DNA of 64,000 bases from MGIIb-Q1 sp964342465 (GCA_964342465.1 CAYFFQ010000002.1:163763-227762), one strand, 5' to 3'. Shown: positions 1 to 10,406, counted from the first letter of the stretch. The notes: generated by a model from the sequence alone, not told the origin. Numbers and translations are program-made.

Positions 1-3000
1 GAGTCATGCTTCATATCCTTCCAGTCAGAAAACCTGAATTCCTTGACTCTGTCTAACATCTCCTGCATCTTCTGAATCATCACATGTTCTTCGAGGGCGG
101 CGAGAGGGTCATCGTGTAATTTGAATGACTTGTTCAGTAGTAGATTCTGCAGATTGCGGTAGGCGACCACATCCTCTTCGCCTCCGGTCAGATAATGTTC
201 GTCAACACGGAGGATGAATTCTCCTTCGTCTGTCTGTCTATAGAATCCGATGGTGACGACATTGCGCACCTCCAATTCGTGGAGGATATTCTCAATCATT
301 ACCTTGGGAAATGGCAACCTCTCCAATAGAACATCAAGAGTCTGAGGCCCCTCCGAGCCGAGCAGGTCAACTAGTTTGACGCGCAGGCACTCATGTGGGT
401 CGGAGAGTTCTCTCGCCTCCCAATTCGTCGGCTGCGTATCATCGTATTCAGTGCTGACTTCGTATGTCAGGCCCGTTGTGTAGAGTTTTCTCAAGTCGTC
501 TAGTTCCTCAGCGTGATGAGTGGAAAGCACACCGAGAGTGCCGTGGATATCCCCCATTCTCTTGGAGAACCATTTGTGGTCAATGCCCTGATGGCCTGTA
601 TCTTTGATTCGTACAATGTCCTCGGATGCGATTAATTTTCTCACCCACTCTCTGACCGCCTCTTCTGCGATACCGTGCAATTTGTGCGCGTAGAGTGGAT
701 GTTCGATATTTCTGTCGAGACCACCTCCAACCTCCATCAACTCCAGTAGACCATCGGCATCCTTCGGTGGGGCGACTTTGGCGTTGTAATATGAAATCAG
801 TTCACCCTCATCCAATTGTGTCTGCAGTGCCCTCTGTCCGAGCATTCGTCGGAGAATTTCTGGGTCAATATCCTTGATGAGGTAGGCGCGAGTGCGCATG
901 GAGAGCAAGTCTTCGAATGCACTCATGTAGAGATTCATTCCAATTGGAGAAGGGATCTTCACTCTTGTATGCAGAATCCTCGATTCACCGCTCACAACAT
1001 CGGAAACGAATTGGTCGAGCCCATCAAAATCGAGGTCTTGATGGAAGATTTCATTGAACACCTCTTTGATAAGTAGTGAATCCTTATCTGCTCGATGGTC
1101 TTTGAACAGAGCATCAGCCTTCTGCTGGAATTGCTGTGGTGAAACTTCGTCAGCGCCAATTCGTCGTGGAATAATCAGACTGCGGCCAGCGACTTCCCTG
1201 AACCTCTTGGTGAACAGTTGAGTATCTATCAGATAGGACTCTATCACGGCTCTGTGGTTTTTGGCCGCGAATACTGAAGGAAATGCTGCCGGCTCAACAT
1301 CGTCGGAGAGTTTGACGAGGAAACCATTTTCATCAAAGGAAATCTCATGGACATGAATCTCATTTGCGGTGGCGATACCGGCAAAGAAATATCCGAGTGT
1401 CATATTGAACGCTCTTCCGCGACAGGTCGTCACCATGTAGGTAGTCAGTCCACCCTGAATCTGTTCCATCATGATGCGATTCGGCCCCGGCACCTCGAAC
1501 GACTCTGCCACATGCAGTTCCATGAATCTCGCTACCGCTTCGGATATAGGGCCTGACAAACCATATCCCTCTTTCAACAGACGGCGAGGGTCTCGCTGCC
1601 TTCTGAGGGCAAGCATCAATGATTTCTGCAGTTTCAGAACAGCATTGGATAGTTCGGTTGACCTGCTCAGTGCTTCGCCAGACCACGACGGAACAGTAGG
1701 CCGATAACCAGTGACTGGCGTGACATTCACTCTCGAGCCTTGAATGGATTGTATGCGGTACGTCGTCCCACCCAACAGAATGACATCTCCCGGTCTGACA
1801 CTGGAGACGAATGAGGACGATAATTGACCAATCATCGAGCCATCCGTGTTGAGGACCAGATAGTTGTTGTCTGGAGCGATAGTCCCAAGATTGGTGTAAT
1901 AAATCATCTGCGAATAACCGCGCTTGGTGATGGAATTCTCTTCCCAATCAACCCACAATCTTTTCTCTTCCTCGAGCATATCAATAACTTCAATGAAATC
2001 ATCATAAGGTAATGTCTGATACGGCCAAGATTGCCTGACCATTTCAAAAGTCTCATCAATATCCTGTTCACCAACAATGGTCAGCCCGACCAAGAATTGG
2101 GCCAGTACATCAAGAGAATTTGTAGGGAACTTGAGTATATCCATCTCTCCGGTCATAATAGCCCCCTGGAGGGCAACCAACTCCACGAGGTCATGAGGGG
2201 CGGTGGGGAGGAAACGTGCGCGTGGAATACCCCCTACATGGTGGCCTGCCCTTCCAATTCTCTGCAGGGCGGTGGCGATGCTTCCGGGGGAGCCCAATTG
2301 AACAACCAAATCCACAGCGCCGATGTCAATACCCAATTCCAACGAAGACGATGATACACAACATCTGAGTTCACCGTTCTTCAGTCGATGTTCAACATCC
2401 TTCCGAATCGCTTTGTTCATGGAGCCGTGGTGAGCTTCAATCCCTTCATGCTCCCAACCAGCCAATCGACGTAGTTTCTGAACAATCTCTTCCGTCATCC
2501 TTCTTGTGTTGACGAATACAATCGTGGTGGTGTGTGCTTCCACGAGGTCAAGGATTCTCTCAACATTGGCCTCCAAAATCATCTTGTGGTCAAAAGTCGG
2601 GTCACCAAATCGCGGGTCGGGGAGAATGATGTCCAAGTCCAATTCCCTATCGCCACTGATTTTTGCTATCTTCACCGGTGGCGAGTGCTCCATGACTGGG
2701 ACGAGATAGCGAGCCACCTCGTCAAGGGGCTCCATGGTTGCGGATATGCCAATTCTCTGGACTGGGGTGAGGATGACCGAATCCAACAACGCCATCGTCA
2801 GGGAGAGCAGGGTTCCTCTCTTGGTGGGGACGAGACTGTGTAATTCATCGAGGATTATCCAGTTCAGTTCGTTCATCAAGGGTCTGAATTTGGAAGATGC
2901 AAGTGCCAAGCCGAGGCTTTCAGGTGTGGTGACGAGAATGTGGGGCGGGTTCCTCAACATTTTCTGTCTCTCGGACTGGCTCGTATCACCAGTCCTCAGT

Positions 3001-3383
3001 CCGACCTTGATATCCTGCGCTCGCTTGGGAAGAAATCTCTCTTTTATCTCTTCGAGGGGGCCAATAAGGTTCTTCTGAATATCGTTTGCCAACGCCTTGA
3101 TAGGGGAGATATAGACGCAATATACCTTCTTCTCCAATTCACCTTCAAGGGACATGCGAATAAGTTTGTCAATTATGGATAGGAATGCTGTCAGTGTCTT
3201 TCCACTACCAGTAGGACTACAGAGAAGAAGGTTGTCGCCATTCTGAATGGATGGAATCGCCATCTTTTGCGGGGCGGTGAAATCGGGAAATTTCTGTTTG
3301 AACCACTCACGGACTGGCTGCGACAGAGAATCGAAAAGAACCCCCGATTCAGCCTCGTCCTCAAGGTGTAATATCTCAGCCAT
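1..3383 (-). CDS. lhr: Lhr-like superfamily 2 DNA helicase, 3' end beyond window
   Basis: Large ATP-dependent helicase of the Lhr type, a family linked to repair and replication-coupled remodelling in archaea. The frame is open from the ATG at 3381-3383 to the left edge (about 1,127 residues), so the C-terminus is missing. Visible motifs: Walker A SPTGSGKT around residues 56-63, DEXH box LDELHSLV, SATME motif III, and motif VI QRIGRAGHHVGG typical of Lhr rather than RecQ or Hel308. The long region after the two RecA domains fits the Lhr winged-helix and accessory domains. The length already exceeds an Lhr-core protein (about 900 residues). The next gene upstream is the ferredoxin at 3530-3841 on the same strand; the gap holds a T-run and an inverted repeat. 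Only the identity beyond the left edge is uncertain. Confidence 0.88.
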   Translation of the reverse strand, partial: MAEILHLEDEAESGVLFDSLSQPVREWFKQKFPDFTAPQKMAIPSIQNGDNLLLCSPTGSGKTLTAFLSIIDKLIRMSLEGELEKKVYCVYISPIKALANDIQKNLIGPLEEIKERFLPKRAQDIKVGLRTGDTSQSERQKMLRNPPHILVTTPESLGLALASSKFRPLMNELNWIILDELHSLVPTKRGTLLSLTMALLDSVILTPVQRIGISATMEPLDEVARYLVPVMEHSPPVKIAKISGDRELDLDIILPDPRFGDPTFDHKMILEANVERILDLVEAHTTTIVFVNTRRMTEEIVQKLRRLAGWEHEGIEAHHGSMNKAIRKDVEHRLKNGELRCCVSSSSLELGIDIGAVDLVVQLGSPGSIATALQRIGRAGHHVGGIPRARFLPTAPHDLVELVALQGAIMTGEMDILKFPTNSLDVLAQFLVGLTIVGEQDIDETFEMVRQSWPYQTLPYDDFIEVIDMLEEEKRLWVDWEENSITKRGYSQMIYYTNLGTIAPDNNYLVLNTDGSMIGQLSSSFVSSVRPGDVILLGGTTYRIQSIQGSRVNVTPVTGYRPTVPSWSGEALSRSTELSNAVLKLQKSLMLALRRQRDPRRLLKEGYGLSGPISEAVARFMELHVAESFEVPGPNRIMMEQIQGGLTTYMVTTCRGRAFNMTLGYFFAGIATANEIHVHEISFDENGFLVKLSDDVEPAAFPSVFAAKNHRAVIESYLIDTQLFTKRFREVAGRSLIIPRRIGADEVSPQQFQQKADALFKDHRADKDSLLIKEVFNEIFHQDLDFDGLDQFVSDVVSGESRILHTRVKIPSPIGMNLYMSAFEDLLSMRTRAYLIKDIDPEILRRMLGQRALQTQLDEGELISYYNAKVAPPKDADGLLELMEVGGGLDRNIEHPLYAHKLHGIAEEAVREWVRKLIASEDIVRIKDTGHQGIDHKWFSKRMGDIHGTLGVLSTHHAEELDDLRKLYTTGLTYEVSTEYDDTQPTNWEARELSDPHECLRVKLVDLLGSEGPQTLDVLLERLPFPKVMIENILHELEVRNVVTIGFYRQTDEGEFILRVDEHYLTGGEEDVVAYRNLQNLLLNKSFKLHDDPLAALEEHVMIQKMQEMLDRVKEFRFSDWKDMKHD

Positions 3384-3449
3384 ATTATACCCCGCCTATG
3401 TTAGCAATACGAGGGTATTGGTTGAGTATAAGAAGTTGGTTATTCAATA

Positions 3450-3471
3450 ATTATTCAAGAGGCTGAATAAT
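3450..3471. promoter_or_regulatory. Inverted repeat upstream of the lhr-like gene
   Basis: A perfect 8-bp inverted repeat, ATTATTCA-6 nt-TGAATAAT, lies about 67 bp upstream of the helicase start and downstream of the ferredoxin stop. It is AT-rich and has no T-run directly after it, so an operator is as likely as a terminator. Function is inferred from position only. Confidence 0.35.
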
Positions 3472-3509
3472 AATCGCCTCGCCATCCCGCAATGATACTA
3501 TATTGTTCC

Positions 3510-3516
3510 AAAAAAA
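3510..3516 (-). terminator. T7 run after the ferredoxin gene
   Basis: Seven consecutive T on the minus strand begin about 14 nt after the ferredoxin stop codon. Archaeal RNA polymerase terminates at oligo-T tracts without needing a hairpin, so this is a plausible terminator. Confidence 0.4.
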
Positions 3517-3529
3517 CCCAAAATGTAAT

Positions 3530-3841
3530 TCACACCCAATTCTTGCTTCTGCTGGTCCAACGAAGTACACAATCCACGGGCGGGTCACTATCTCTATCTA
3601 CATGGAGAGGTGATTCACTGGCACTGGGTGGGACCATCACTTCCCTCAAAGCATCCGTCGGACAGGAGGCGAGACATGAGAGGCAACCAACACAGCGGTC
3701 CATCAGAACCACCACAGGTCTCTTCCTCATTCCTTCTGGTGTATGGCGCATCGGTTGCAGCGCCTCGAAAGGGCAGTGAAGGAGACATAAGTCACATCCA
3801 CTACAAGCGGCTTGGTCAATGTTAACCATCGCCTGCCCCAT
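3530..3841 (-). CDS. Two-cluster 4Fe-4S ferredoxin-like protein
   Basis: Protein of 103 residues with two ferredoxin motifs: CSGCDLCLLHCP near residues 14-25 and CVGCLSCLASCP near residues 50-61. Each gives the CxxCxxCxxxCP ligand set of a bacterial-type 2[4Fe-4S] ferredoxin, so it is a small cytoplasmic electron carrier; the partner is unknown. Residues after about 70 are polar and add no recognisable domain. ATG codons exist at 3841 and 3829; the second gives MVNID and is an equally good start. It is a single gene between lhr and glyS, with a T-run just downstream. No oxidoreductase gene is adjacent. Confidence 0.85.
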   Translation of the reverse strand: MGQAMVNIDQAACSGCDLCLLHCPFEALQPMRHTPEGMRKRPVVVLMDRCVGCLSCLASCPTDALREVMVPPSASESPLHVDRDSDPPVDCVLRWTSRSKNWV

Positions 3842-4042
3842 ACTTCAACCGAGCCGATTCCTATTATTCAGTCTGCTTACCGATTTGTCAGTCAATCCGT
3901 TATCGACATAGAAAAATTAGGCCGATGTGTGCCATCCGACAACGATTCTAGATAGCCAACCGTCGGTGAGAATTGTGATTACAACCACTCAAGGGGCGAA
4001 GGATTGAGAACCCGAAAGCGGTGGCGGGGGGCGGAGATAGTG

Positions 4043-5764
4043 ATGAGTGAGGGGGTTGACAGAGTGAATACTCTGATGTCACTGTTCAAGCGGCGAGGAA
4101 TCATATTCCCTGCATTTTCCCTTCATGGGGGTGTTGCCGGTCTATTCGACTATGGCCCTGTGGGGGGGAGAATCCTCCGGCGCATTCAGGAGAGATGGCG
4201 GCAGCACTGGCTGAAACTTGGCAATATTGTGGAGATCGACTCACCCACCATCACACCTCACGCCGTGTTGGAAACGAGTGGCCATGTCGGCGCCTTCAAC
4301 GACCACGCCAGTGAATGTGGTGAGTGTGCGGCGATTTTTCGAAGTGACCACCTCGTTGAGGAGTATCACCCTAATCCAGATATGCTGACCGCAGCTGAAC
4401 TAGACGGCCTGCTCACCGAGCACAATATCGGCTGCCCATCCTGCGCATCTGCCCAATGGGTCGCTTCCAGACCGATGAATCTCATGTTCGCAACTCGAAT
4501 TGGAGCCACCGGCGGTGGCAGACAAGCCTACATGAGACCGGAGACTGCGCAGGGAATGTTCCTCACCTTCCCGAACCTGTTACGCCACTTCCGTGACCGT
4601 CTTCCCTTTGGCGCGATTCAGGTGGGTAAGGGATACAGAAATGAAATCAGCCCGAGGCAAGGAGTGATTCGTCAGAGGGAATTCAACATGGCTGAACTGG
4701 AGTATTTCATAGACCCAGAATCTGATGAGTCGATTGACCTACTCGCATGGAGTGAACCTTTCAATCTCGTTCCCGACCCCCGCGGGGAAGCGGCTCAAAC
4801 CCTCTCAATGACCATCGGGAAGGCTGTTTCAGACAACATCGTTCGCCACCCCACAGTCGCCCATTTCATGGCATTGACCCACGATTTTCTCATCTCAGTC
4901 GGCGCCGATGCGGAACGTATTCGCTTTCGCCAGCATGAAGGTGATGAAATGGCCCACTACGCCTCGGATTGCTGGGATTTGGAGATGCATGGGTCGTATG
5001 GTTGGGTCGAATGTGTAGGAATAGCCCACAGGGGGTGCTATGACCTCGCCGCACATGAAGTTGCATCAGGTAGTAGAGAACTACGCGCTTGGAGGGCCTT
5101 TTCAGAACCCGAACAGGTGGACAGGATGGTCGTTTCACCCCGCTCTTCCATAACCGGGCCGCAGTTCAAACAACTCGCGAAGGAAGTGAACAAAGCGATT
5201 TCAGAACTGGAAAGTTTACCTGACAATTTCCCCCATCAATTGACTCTAGACGACGGCTCTTGTGTGGAAATAACCGAGGAGATGGTGGTCGAGAAGAGGA
5301 TTCAGGAGACCATCAGAGGGGAATGGTACCTCCCGCATGTCGTGGAACCTGCGTTTGGACTTGATAGAATCATCTGGCACCTCTTGGACCACGCTCATGA
5401 GAGGGTACGGAAGGGTGGGGATGAATACACTATCATGCACCTCGCCGAGAGCATCGCCCCATACGATGTGGTTGTGTTGCCGCTATTCGAAAAGGATGGA
5501 ATGGGAGCCATCGCCGTCGATATTCAACATCGTCTTCTAGAGGTGGACAGCGCCTCAATCTACTACGACGGAACCAAATCAATAGGCAGACGATATGCGA
5601 GGGCGGATGAGATCGGTGTTCCCTGGGCAGTGACAGTGGACCACACCTCCCTCGAAGATGGAACTGTCACTCTGAGGAGGCGAGATGACCAGAAGCAGAC
5701 AAGGGTATCTCAACGACAACTGATTGAACATCTCTCGAGAGGAACCCTCTCAGAACTATTCTGA
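4043..5764 (+). CDS. glyS: Glycyl-tRNA synthetase, archaeal/eukaryotic alpha2 type
   Basis: Charges tRNA-Gly with glycine. Class II motifs are visible: RPETAQGMF, RQREFNMAELEYF, SDCWDLEM and GWVECVGIAHRGCYDL, which form the catalytic core. CxxC pairs (SECGEC and GCPSC) in the first third are the zinc-binding insertion seen in archaeal and eukaryotic GlyRS. The C-terminal anticodon-binding domain begins near PYDVVVLPLF. The frame can be opened at a TTG at 4004, but the ATG at 4043 is preferred because it follows a GGAG sequence and removes a basic stretch unlike the family. Length from there is 573 residues, normal for the family. rfcL follows after 77 bp on the same strand. Confidence 0.95.
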   Translation: MSEGVDRVNTLMSLFKRRGIIFPAFSLHGGVAGLFDYGPVGGRILRRIQERWRQHWLKLGNIVEIDSPTITPHAVLETSGHVGAFNDHASECGECAAIFRSDHLVEEYHPNPDMLTAAELDGLLTEHNIGCPSCASAQWVASRPMNLMFATRIGATGGGRQAYMRPETAQGMFLTFPNLLRHFRDRLPFGAIQVGKGYRNEISPRQGVIRQREFNMAELEYFIDPESDESIDLLAWSEPFNLVPDPRGEAAQTLSMTIGKAVSDNIVRHPTVAHFMALTHDFLISVGADAERIRFRQHEGDEMAHYASDCWDLEMHGSYGWVECVGIAHRGCYDLAAHEVASGSRELRAWRAFSEPEQVDRMVVSPRSSITGPQFKQLAKEVNKAISELESLPDNFPHQLTLDDGSCVEITEEMVVEKRIQETIRGEWYLPHVVEPAFGLDRIIWHLLDHAHERVRKGGDEYTIMHLAESIAPYDVVVLPLFEKDGMGAIAVDIQHRLLEVDSASIYYDGTKSIGRRYARADEIGVPWAVTVDHTSLEDGTVTLRRRDDQKQTRVSQRQLIEHLSRGTLSELF

Positions 5765-5841
5765 AGAGGGAAAGGTGAACAGAGAGGTCTCGCTTTCTCA
5801 TTCATCAAGGTTCAAAACCCCTCGCACCACAGAGGAGTGTA

Positions 5842-7377
5842 ATGGGAGGGGGAATTGAGTCCATTTCCGATTGGACCGAGCGGCACCGGCCACAGACTTC
5901 CGCTGACCTGTTAGGCAACGATGCGGCGAGGAAACGGATTGAATCGTGGTTGCAATCATGGCAGAAAGGAACTCCTGAGAAACGGGGATTGCTTCTCACT
6001 GGCCCCCCCGGAATCGGAAAGACCAGCGTCGTGAACGCCATTGCCAATGACCTTGGATGGGTCGTCGTTGAATTGAATGCAAGCGACTCTAGGAACGCTG
6101 CTGCAATCCGAAAGGTCGCTGGGGGAGGAAGCAATTTCTCATTCGGATTGGACGGGTCTTTTGATTTTTCAGGCAATTCCAAGACTCTCATCCTTCTCGA
6201 TGAAGTCGACCATCTTCATGGAGGTCTGAGGGCGGTCAGCGAGAATAGAATAGGCGACACTCTCGCCCAGACGAGGGGTGAAGAAGGGAGACACCAGCGT
6301 TTATCTGGAGATTCTGGTGGTAAGGCCGAACTAGTCAGGATGTTGAAAAGCACCCAACAACCAATTCTTATGACCTGTAATGAGCCGATGGGGCTGTGGG
6401 GGAGGCGAAACAAGAATTGGCGAAGTACCCGCGACCGATTTCTCAGACTTGCTGAGTTAGTCCAATTCCGCAGGGCGACACAGGAGGATTTGCTGTCTAT
6501 TGCCAACACCATTCTCAAGAAGGAATCTGTCGGGGTAGACCGCGGTGCTCTGCTGAGACTGGTGTCAGCCAATCCGGGGGACATCAGAGCGTTGGTCCGT
6601 GACCTACAGATGATAGTTGAAGTTGGTTGTGACCATATCGACCTCGAGCAGGTCGAAGCCCAACTCAGTCGCGGGCTTCGAGACCAGCAATTGGACCTGT
6701 TTCCCGGTCTCGAAGAATTATACAGGTGTGGCAGCAGTTTTGAGGCTGTCAGGCTGAGCCGAGAACTTGAAATCACTCCGCGGGAGTTGGTGGCATGGGT
6801 TTCATGGAACAATTCCTCTATTTTCCGAGGGCGCTCAGCTCTTCACAAGTCTGCCGTAACATGTTCACACGCAGACACAGCATTGAGTGTCATGTTCCGC
6901 AACAACGCCTACAGAAGTTGGTATTGGTCTGGCAACCTCTCCGCCCTCAGTGCGGCCGTGACCACTGAACTGTCGGCAGAGAGCAGGATATCTCTCTCTT
7001 ACCCCGCCTTCCTGCGAAGAGGACGAGAACCGTGGCAACGCGGTTCACTGATTGAAAAATTGGCGGCCCTCTCCGCTTCATCCAAAGCCGCGGCGAGAGA
7101 AGAACTGTGGCCCCCTCTAATCGCTCTTCATGAGGGGGATGGAGCACCACCTGTGCATGACTTCTCACTAAGTATGGAATTGGATTTGGATGGAAGTGAA
7201 CACGTTCTATTGCATGGATTGAAGAAGAATCTGAAATCCACCAAGGAATTGGTGGAAAAATATGAGGAGATGCGTTATTCAACTCTACAAGTGGAGCCTA
7301 TCAAGCAAGAGGTGAGCGACACTGGTTCGGAAACCAAGAGTCTACCACAAGGGCAGAAGAAATTGGAGTTTTTCTGA
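5842..7377 (+). CDS. rfcL: Replication factor C large subunit (clamp loader)
   Basis: Large subunit of the archaeal clamp loader that opens PCNA on primed DNA. Walker A GPPGIGKTS is near residues 54-62 and Walker B LLDEVDHLHGG follows at about residues 116-126, with an extended insert before the sensor region. The C-terminus ends QKKLEFF, a textbook PCNA-interacting (PIP) box of the Qxx(L)xxFF form. Length of 511 residues matches archaeal RfcL. The ATG at 5842 is the first in frame. No small RFC subunit gene lies nearby. Oddities: none beyond a slightly unusual insert after Walker B. Confidence 0.94.
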   Translation: MGGGIESISDWTERHRPQTSADLLGNDAARKRIESWLQSWQKGTPEKRGLLLTGPPGIGKTSVVNAIANDLGWVVVELNASDSRNAAAIRKVAGGGSNFSFGLDGSFDFSGNSKTLILLDEVDHLHGGLRAVSENRIGDTLAQTRGEEGRHQRLSGDSGGKAELVRMLKSTQQPILMTCNEPMGLWGRRNKNWRSTRDRFLRLAELVQFRRATQEDLLSIANTILKKESVGVDRGALLRLVSANPGDIRALVRDLQMIVEVGCDHIDLEQVEAQLSRGLRDQQLDLFPGLEELYRCGSSFEAVRLSRELEITPRELVAWVSWNNSSIFRGRSALHKSAVTCSHADTALSVMFRNNAYRSWYWSGNLSALSAAVTTELSAESRISLSYPAFLRRGREPWQRGSLIEKLAALSASSKAAAREELWPPLIALHEGDGAPPVHDFSLSMELDLDGSEHVLLHGLKKNLKSTKELVEKYEEMRYSTLQVEPIKQEVSDTGSETKSLPQGQKKLEFF

Positions 7378-7436
7378 CCATCGTCCTCAGTGGCAACTCA
7401 TTTTTCTGAGCGACATCAACCTGATGAAGGGTAGGT

Positions 7437-8993
7437 CTACTCCTTCCATACTTTGATTGATACCAAGACCAATACTGTGAGCAACTCCAATCGGCCCAAC
7501 CACATCAGAATCGATGTAATGAACAGACTGAACCAGTTCAGAGACCCCCAAGTTTGGGTCGGCCCGAGAGAGTCCATCGCCGGTCCGGTATTACCCAATG
7601 CGGATATGGCTACAGAAATGACCGTTTCAAATGATAGTTCAGGTTCTATTAAGGCGAGAATCATGATGCTTGCCATCGCCAGTACCGCCCACCAAGAGAG
7701 CATTCCTACTATCATCCAAAGTTTGTCATCTGGTACGACATTTCCATCGAGGCGGACGAGATGAACCTTCTTCGGATTGGCAATACGATGAATCTCCCTC
7801 GACGCTAGAAGGTAGGCCATCCTGAGCCTGAGAATCTTCAATCCGCCCCCTGTGGAGCCGGCAGACGCACCCACTATCATCAAAAAGAGCAGGGTGACCA
7901 GCGAAAGGGTCGGCCAGGCAGCATAATCCGAACTGGCATAACCCGTAGAGGTCCCGATTGAAACCGCTTGGAAGATGCCGTGACGCAGGGAATCATCAAA
8001 TCGCCATCCAGAAGATCTGTTAAGATTTAGCGTCAGAATGACAGTCGCGGAGAGGAGGACGAGCAGATAAACTCTCAATTCATGGTCCTTTAGCACTGCC
8101 CTCCATTCGCCTTCCAAGGTGAAGTGGTAGAGTGAGAAATTGACTCCTGCGGCGACCATGAAGAGGCAGATTATCGCCTCTACCACCCAATTGTCAAAGT
8201 GCGGAATCCCCGCATCGTAGGTACTGAATCCACCGGTTGGCATGGTCGTCAGACCGTGATTGATGGCATCAAAACCCGACATCTGGCCGAGGGAAGCGAG
8301 GAGAACAATCTCAACAAGTGTCAGCCCGATATAGATGCCCCATAGCACCTTTGCAGTCTGTTCGATTCTTGGCCTGAGTCTCGAAAGAGAGGGGCCTGTC
8401 AGTTCCGCCCGCGCCATCGACATGCCGCCACCTAGATAGCGAGCAAGAAGCAACATTCCGAGCATGATGATTCCCATCCCTCCCAGCCATTGAGAAAATG
8501 AGCGCCATAGAAGCAGACTCTTGTCCTGAGAGTTGATACAGTCTTCAACGAACTGCGTACAGAGCGGGGAATTATTTCGGTCAATGACCGTCGCACCCGT
8601 CGTCGTGAATCCTGACATGGCCTCAAACCAAGCCCTCACATATCCCCCCGCCACCTCTCTCAGAGTGGACTCTCCAGCAACTAATTCGAACGGACCGTGG
8701 AACATTCCCCCCAACCAGAAGGGAAGGGCGCCGATGGCTACAACGACTGGCCAACCGAGAGCGACTGCAGCGAACGCCTCCCTATCCCTGAGACGAGTAC
8801 TCCCCTCCTCACTTCGCCCGTAAACGACCAACCCATAACCGGCCGCGAGACTGATGAGAATCGGGATTGTGAAAGCGCGTACGACGAAGGTTAAATCAGA
8901 CCAATATACGCCAACGACCATGACCAATAACATCGGGCCAGCGAATAGAATCAGAGTCCACCCGATGACATAAGCGAGAATGTCTTTTCGCAC
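7437..8993 (-). CDS. trkH: TrkH-type potassium channel subunit
   Basis: Membrane component of a Trk potassium uptake system. The 518-residue protein has the repeated membrane-pore-membrane pattern of the TrkH/KtrB family, with selectivity-filter-like segments such as MSGFTTTGATV, MPTGGFSTYD, STGYASSDY and NTGPAMDS, one per repeat. It starts at GTG 8993, only 3 bp after the trkA stop, so the pair is an operon and trkA would be the cytoplasmic nucleotide-binding regulator. The end at 7437 faces the rfcL end convergently, with 59 bp between. Confidence is high from the pore segments and the neighbour. Confidence 0.93.
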   Translation of the reverse strand: MRKDILAYVIGWTLILFAGPMLLVMVVGVYWSDLTFVVRAFTIPILISLAAGYGLVVYGRSEEGSTRLRDREAFAAVALGWPVVVAIGALPFWLGGMFHGPFELVAGESTLREVAGGYVRAWFEAMSGFTTTGATVIDRNNSPLCTQFVEDCINSQDKSLLLWRSFSQWLGGMGIIMLGMLLLARYLGGGMSMARAELTGPSLSRLRPRIEQTAKVLWGIYIGLTLVEIVLLASLGQMSGFDAINHGLTTMPTGGFSTYDAGIPHFDNWVVEAIICLFMVAAGVNFSLYHFTLEGEWRAVLKDHELRVYLLVLLSATVILTLNLNRSSGWRFDDSLRHGIFQAVSIGTSTGYASSDYAAWPTLSLVTLLFLMIVGASAGSTGGGLKILRLRMAYLLASREIHRIANPKKVHLVRLDGNVVPDDKLWMIVGMLSWWAVLAMASIMILALIEPELSFETVISVAISALGNTGPAMDSLGPTQTWGSLNWFSLFITSILMWLGRLELLTVLVLVSIKVWKE

Positions 8994-8996
8994 GTT

Positions 8997-10406
8997 TCAC
9001 CCACCTAGGAGTTTGTTTTCGACTTGTGTCACCTGTCTCTCTGTAGTGAAGAGGACCAATCTATCCCCCTCCTTGAAGAACTGGAGTTCTGAACCGCGAT
9101 GTGACACAGTGGCACCATTCCTACTTTGGCGGTCAATAAAAGCGACTCGGCAGCCCTTTTTTTCCAAGGATGCAATCTGTTTTCCCACCAAATTGCTACC
9201 GGATTCAATTTTCGCTGACATACTGATGATACCCTTCATCGAGTTGAGAAGTGTGTATTTCCCCGGAACTCTTTTGTGGACATGCTGGAGAATGTATGTG
9301 ATGGCTGTTTTTCTGCGACTGATTGCAGTAGTGTGGCCTATTCGGTGCGCAACCTGTGCGAGTTGGCTGTCGTCGAGAACCATCCCACACCTCGCCACAC
9401 CCAATTCTGCAGCCTGCATGGTGGCGGCCATGTTGCGGTGGTCATCTGCGAGTGCAGCGATGGCGATGTCATGGTCTTGAATATCCAATTCATATAGCAA
9501 GTCCTGGTCAAGCGGATTTCCGTAGATTGAGTCGATTAGGTTGAAATTGTCGTAATCTCCGGCGGCGAGTTCATTCGCTTCCTCCAACGATTCGCTGATG
9601 ACCGTCACTCTGCTGCCGTCTCTGACGTATGACTCGGCAATCTGTTTGCCCAACCTCGTCGCCCCAAAAATGAGAATCCTCGGTTTGTCTTTATATTGTG
9701 GAGGCTGATGGCCGCAAGCGGTTAGAATTCGCCGGAATGTGTGTTCCCCCATAGTAGCAAAAGCCAATTTCATGTTCGGTTTGATGATTGTCTCTCGTTT
9801 TGGAATGAATGCATTACCGCCAACTTCTTTAGCGGCGAAAATAAGAGGCAGACCATCTATATTGTCAACGGCTTCTGCGGGCGTGGATTCAACCAATTGG
9901 CTCGCTTCGGGAAGTACTTTTACTACCGTAATCCAGGCATCATCGGAAATCGAAAGCACCTCTTCCATCCCAGAACCTTTCAAACCTGCTTTCAAATCAT
10001 TGATGACGAGCAGGTCTGAACAGACGGTGTGATTGACACCTGACCACCTCAAGAGCGAATCGTCGTCCTCCTGCTCAACCAGTTCAGCATCGTGTATTCT
10101 AGCGATGGTAGTCAGGCTTCTGCCGTTTCCTGTCTTGGCATGAATATCTCTAGCGAGGGCGCAAGACAACATATTCAATTCGTCTCGTTGCGTTGCTGCG
10201 ATGTAGACCTCTGCTTTTTCAATCTCTGCTTCCAGCAAGTCGGACCGCACCCTCGCATCGCCTTGAACGACAAGTACATCCAAGGCTTGAGCTTCCTTGA
10301 TGGCCACCGGGTCAGAATCAATCAAAACGACGTCTCTTCCCTCCGACCTGAGATTCTTGGCGACACCGCGGCCGACCTCCCCCGCCCCACCGATGACGAT
10401 TCTCAT
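8997..10406 (-). CDS. trkA: TrkA, RCK-domain regulator of potassium uptake
   Basis: Cytoplasmic NAD(H)-binding gating protein for TrkH. The N-terminus MRIVIGGAGEVGRGVA is a Rossmann GxGxxG loop, and a second Rossmann half begins near RILIFGATRLGKQIA, giving the two RCK_N plus RCK_C duplicates of full-length TrkA. The C-terminal RCK_C with ESGSNLVGKQI is visible. The frame can begin at 10430, but the ATG at 10406 puts the Rossmann strand directly at the N-terminus as in the family; length 469 residues. It overlaps nothing and is followed by trkH after 3 bp. Transcription probably starts upstream of 10406. Confidence 0.93.
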   Translation of the reverse strand: MRIVIGGAGEVGRGVAKNLRSEGRDVVLIDSDPVAIKEAQALDVLVVQGDARVRSDLLEAEIEKAEVYIAATQRDELNMLSCALARDIHAKTGNGRSLTTIARIHDAELVEQEDDDSLLRWSGVNHTVCSDLLVINDLKAGLKGSGMEEVLSISDDAWITVVKVLPEASQLVESTPAEAVDNIDGLPLIFAAKEVGGNAFIPKRETIIKPNMKLAFATMGEHTFRRILTACGHQPPQYKDKPRILIFGATRLGKQIAESYVRDGSRVTVISESLEEANELAAGDYDNFNLIDSIYGNPLDQDLLYELDIQDHDIAIAALADDHRNMAATMQAAELGVARCGMVLDDSQLAQVAHRIGHTTAISRRKTAITYILQHVHKRVPGKYTLLNSMKGIISMSAKIESGSNLVGKQIASLEKKGCRVAFIDRQSRNGATVSHRGSELQFFKEGDRLVLFTTERQVTQVENKLLGG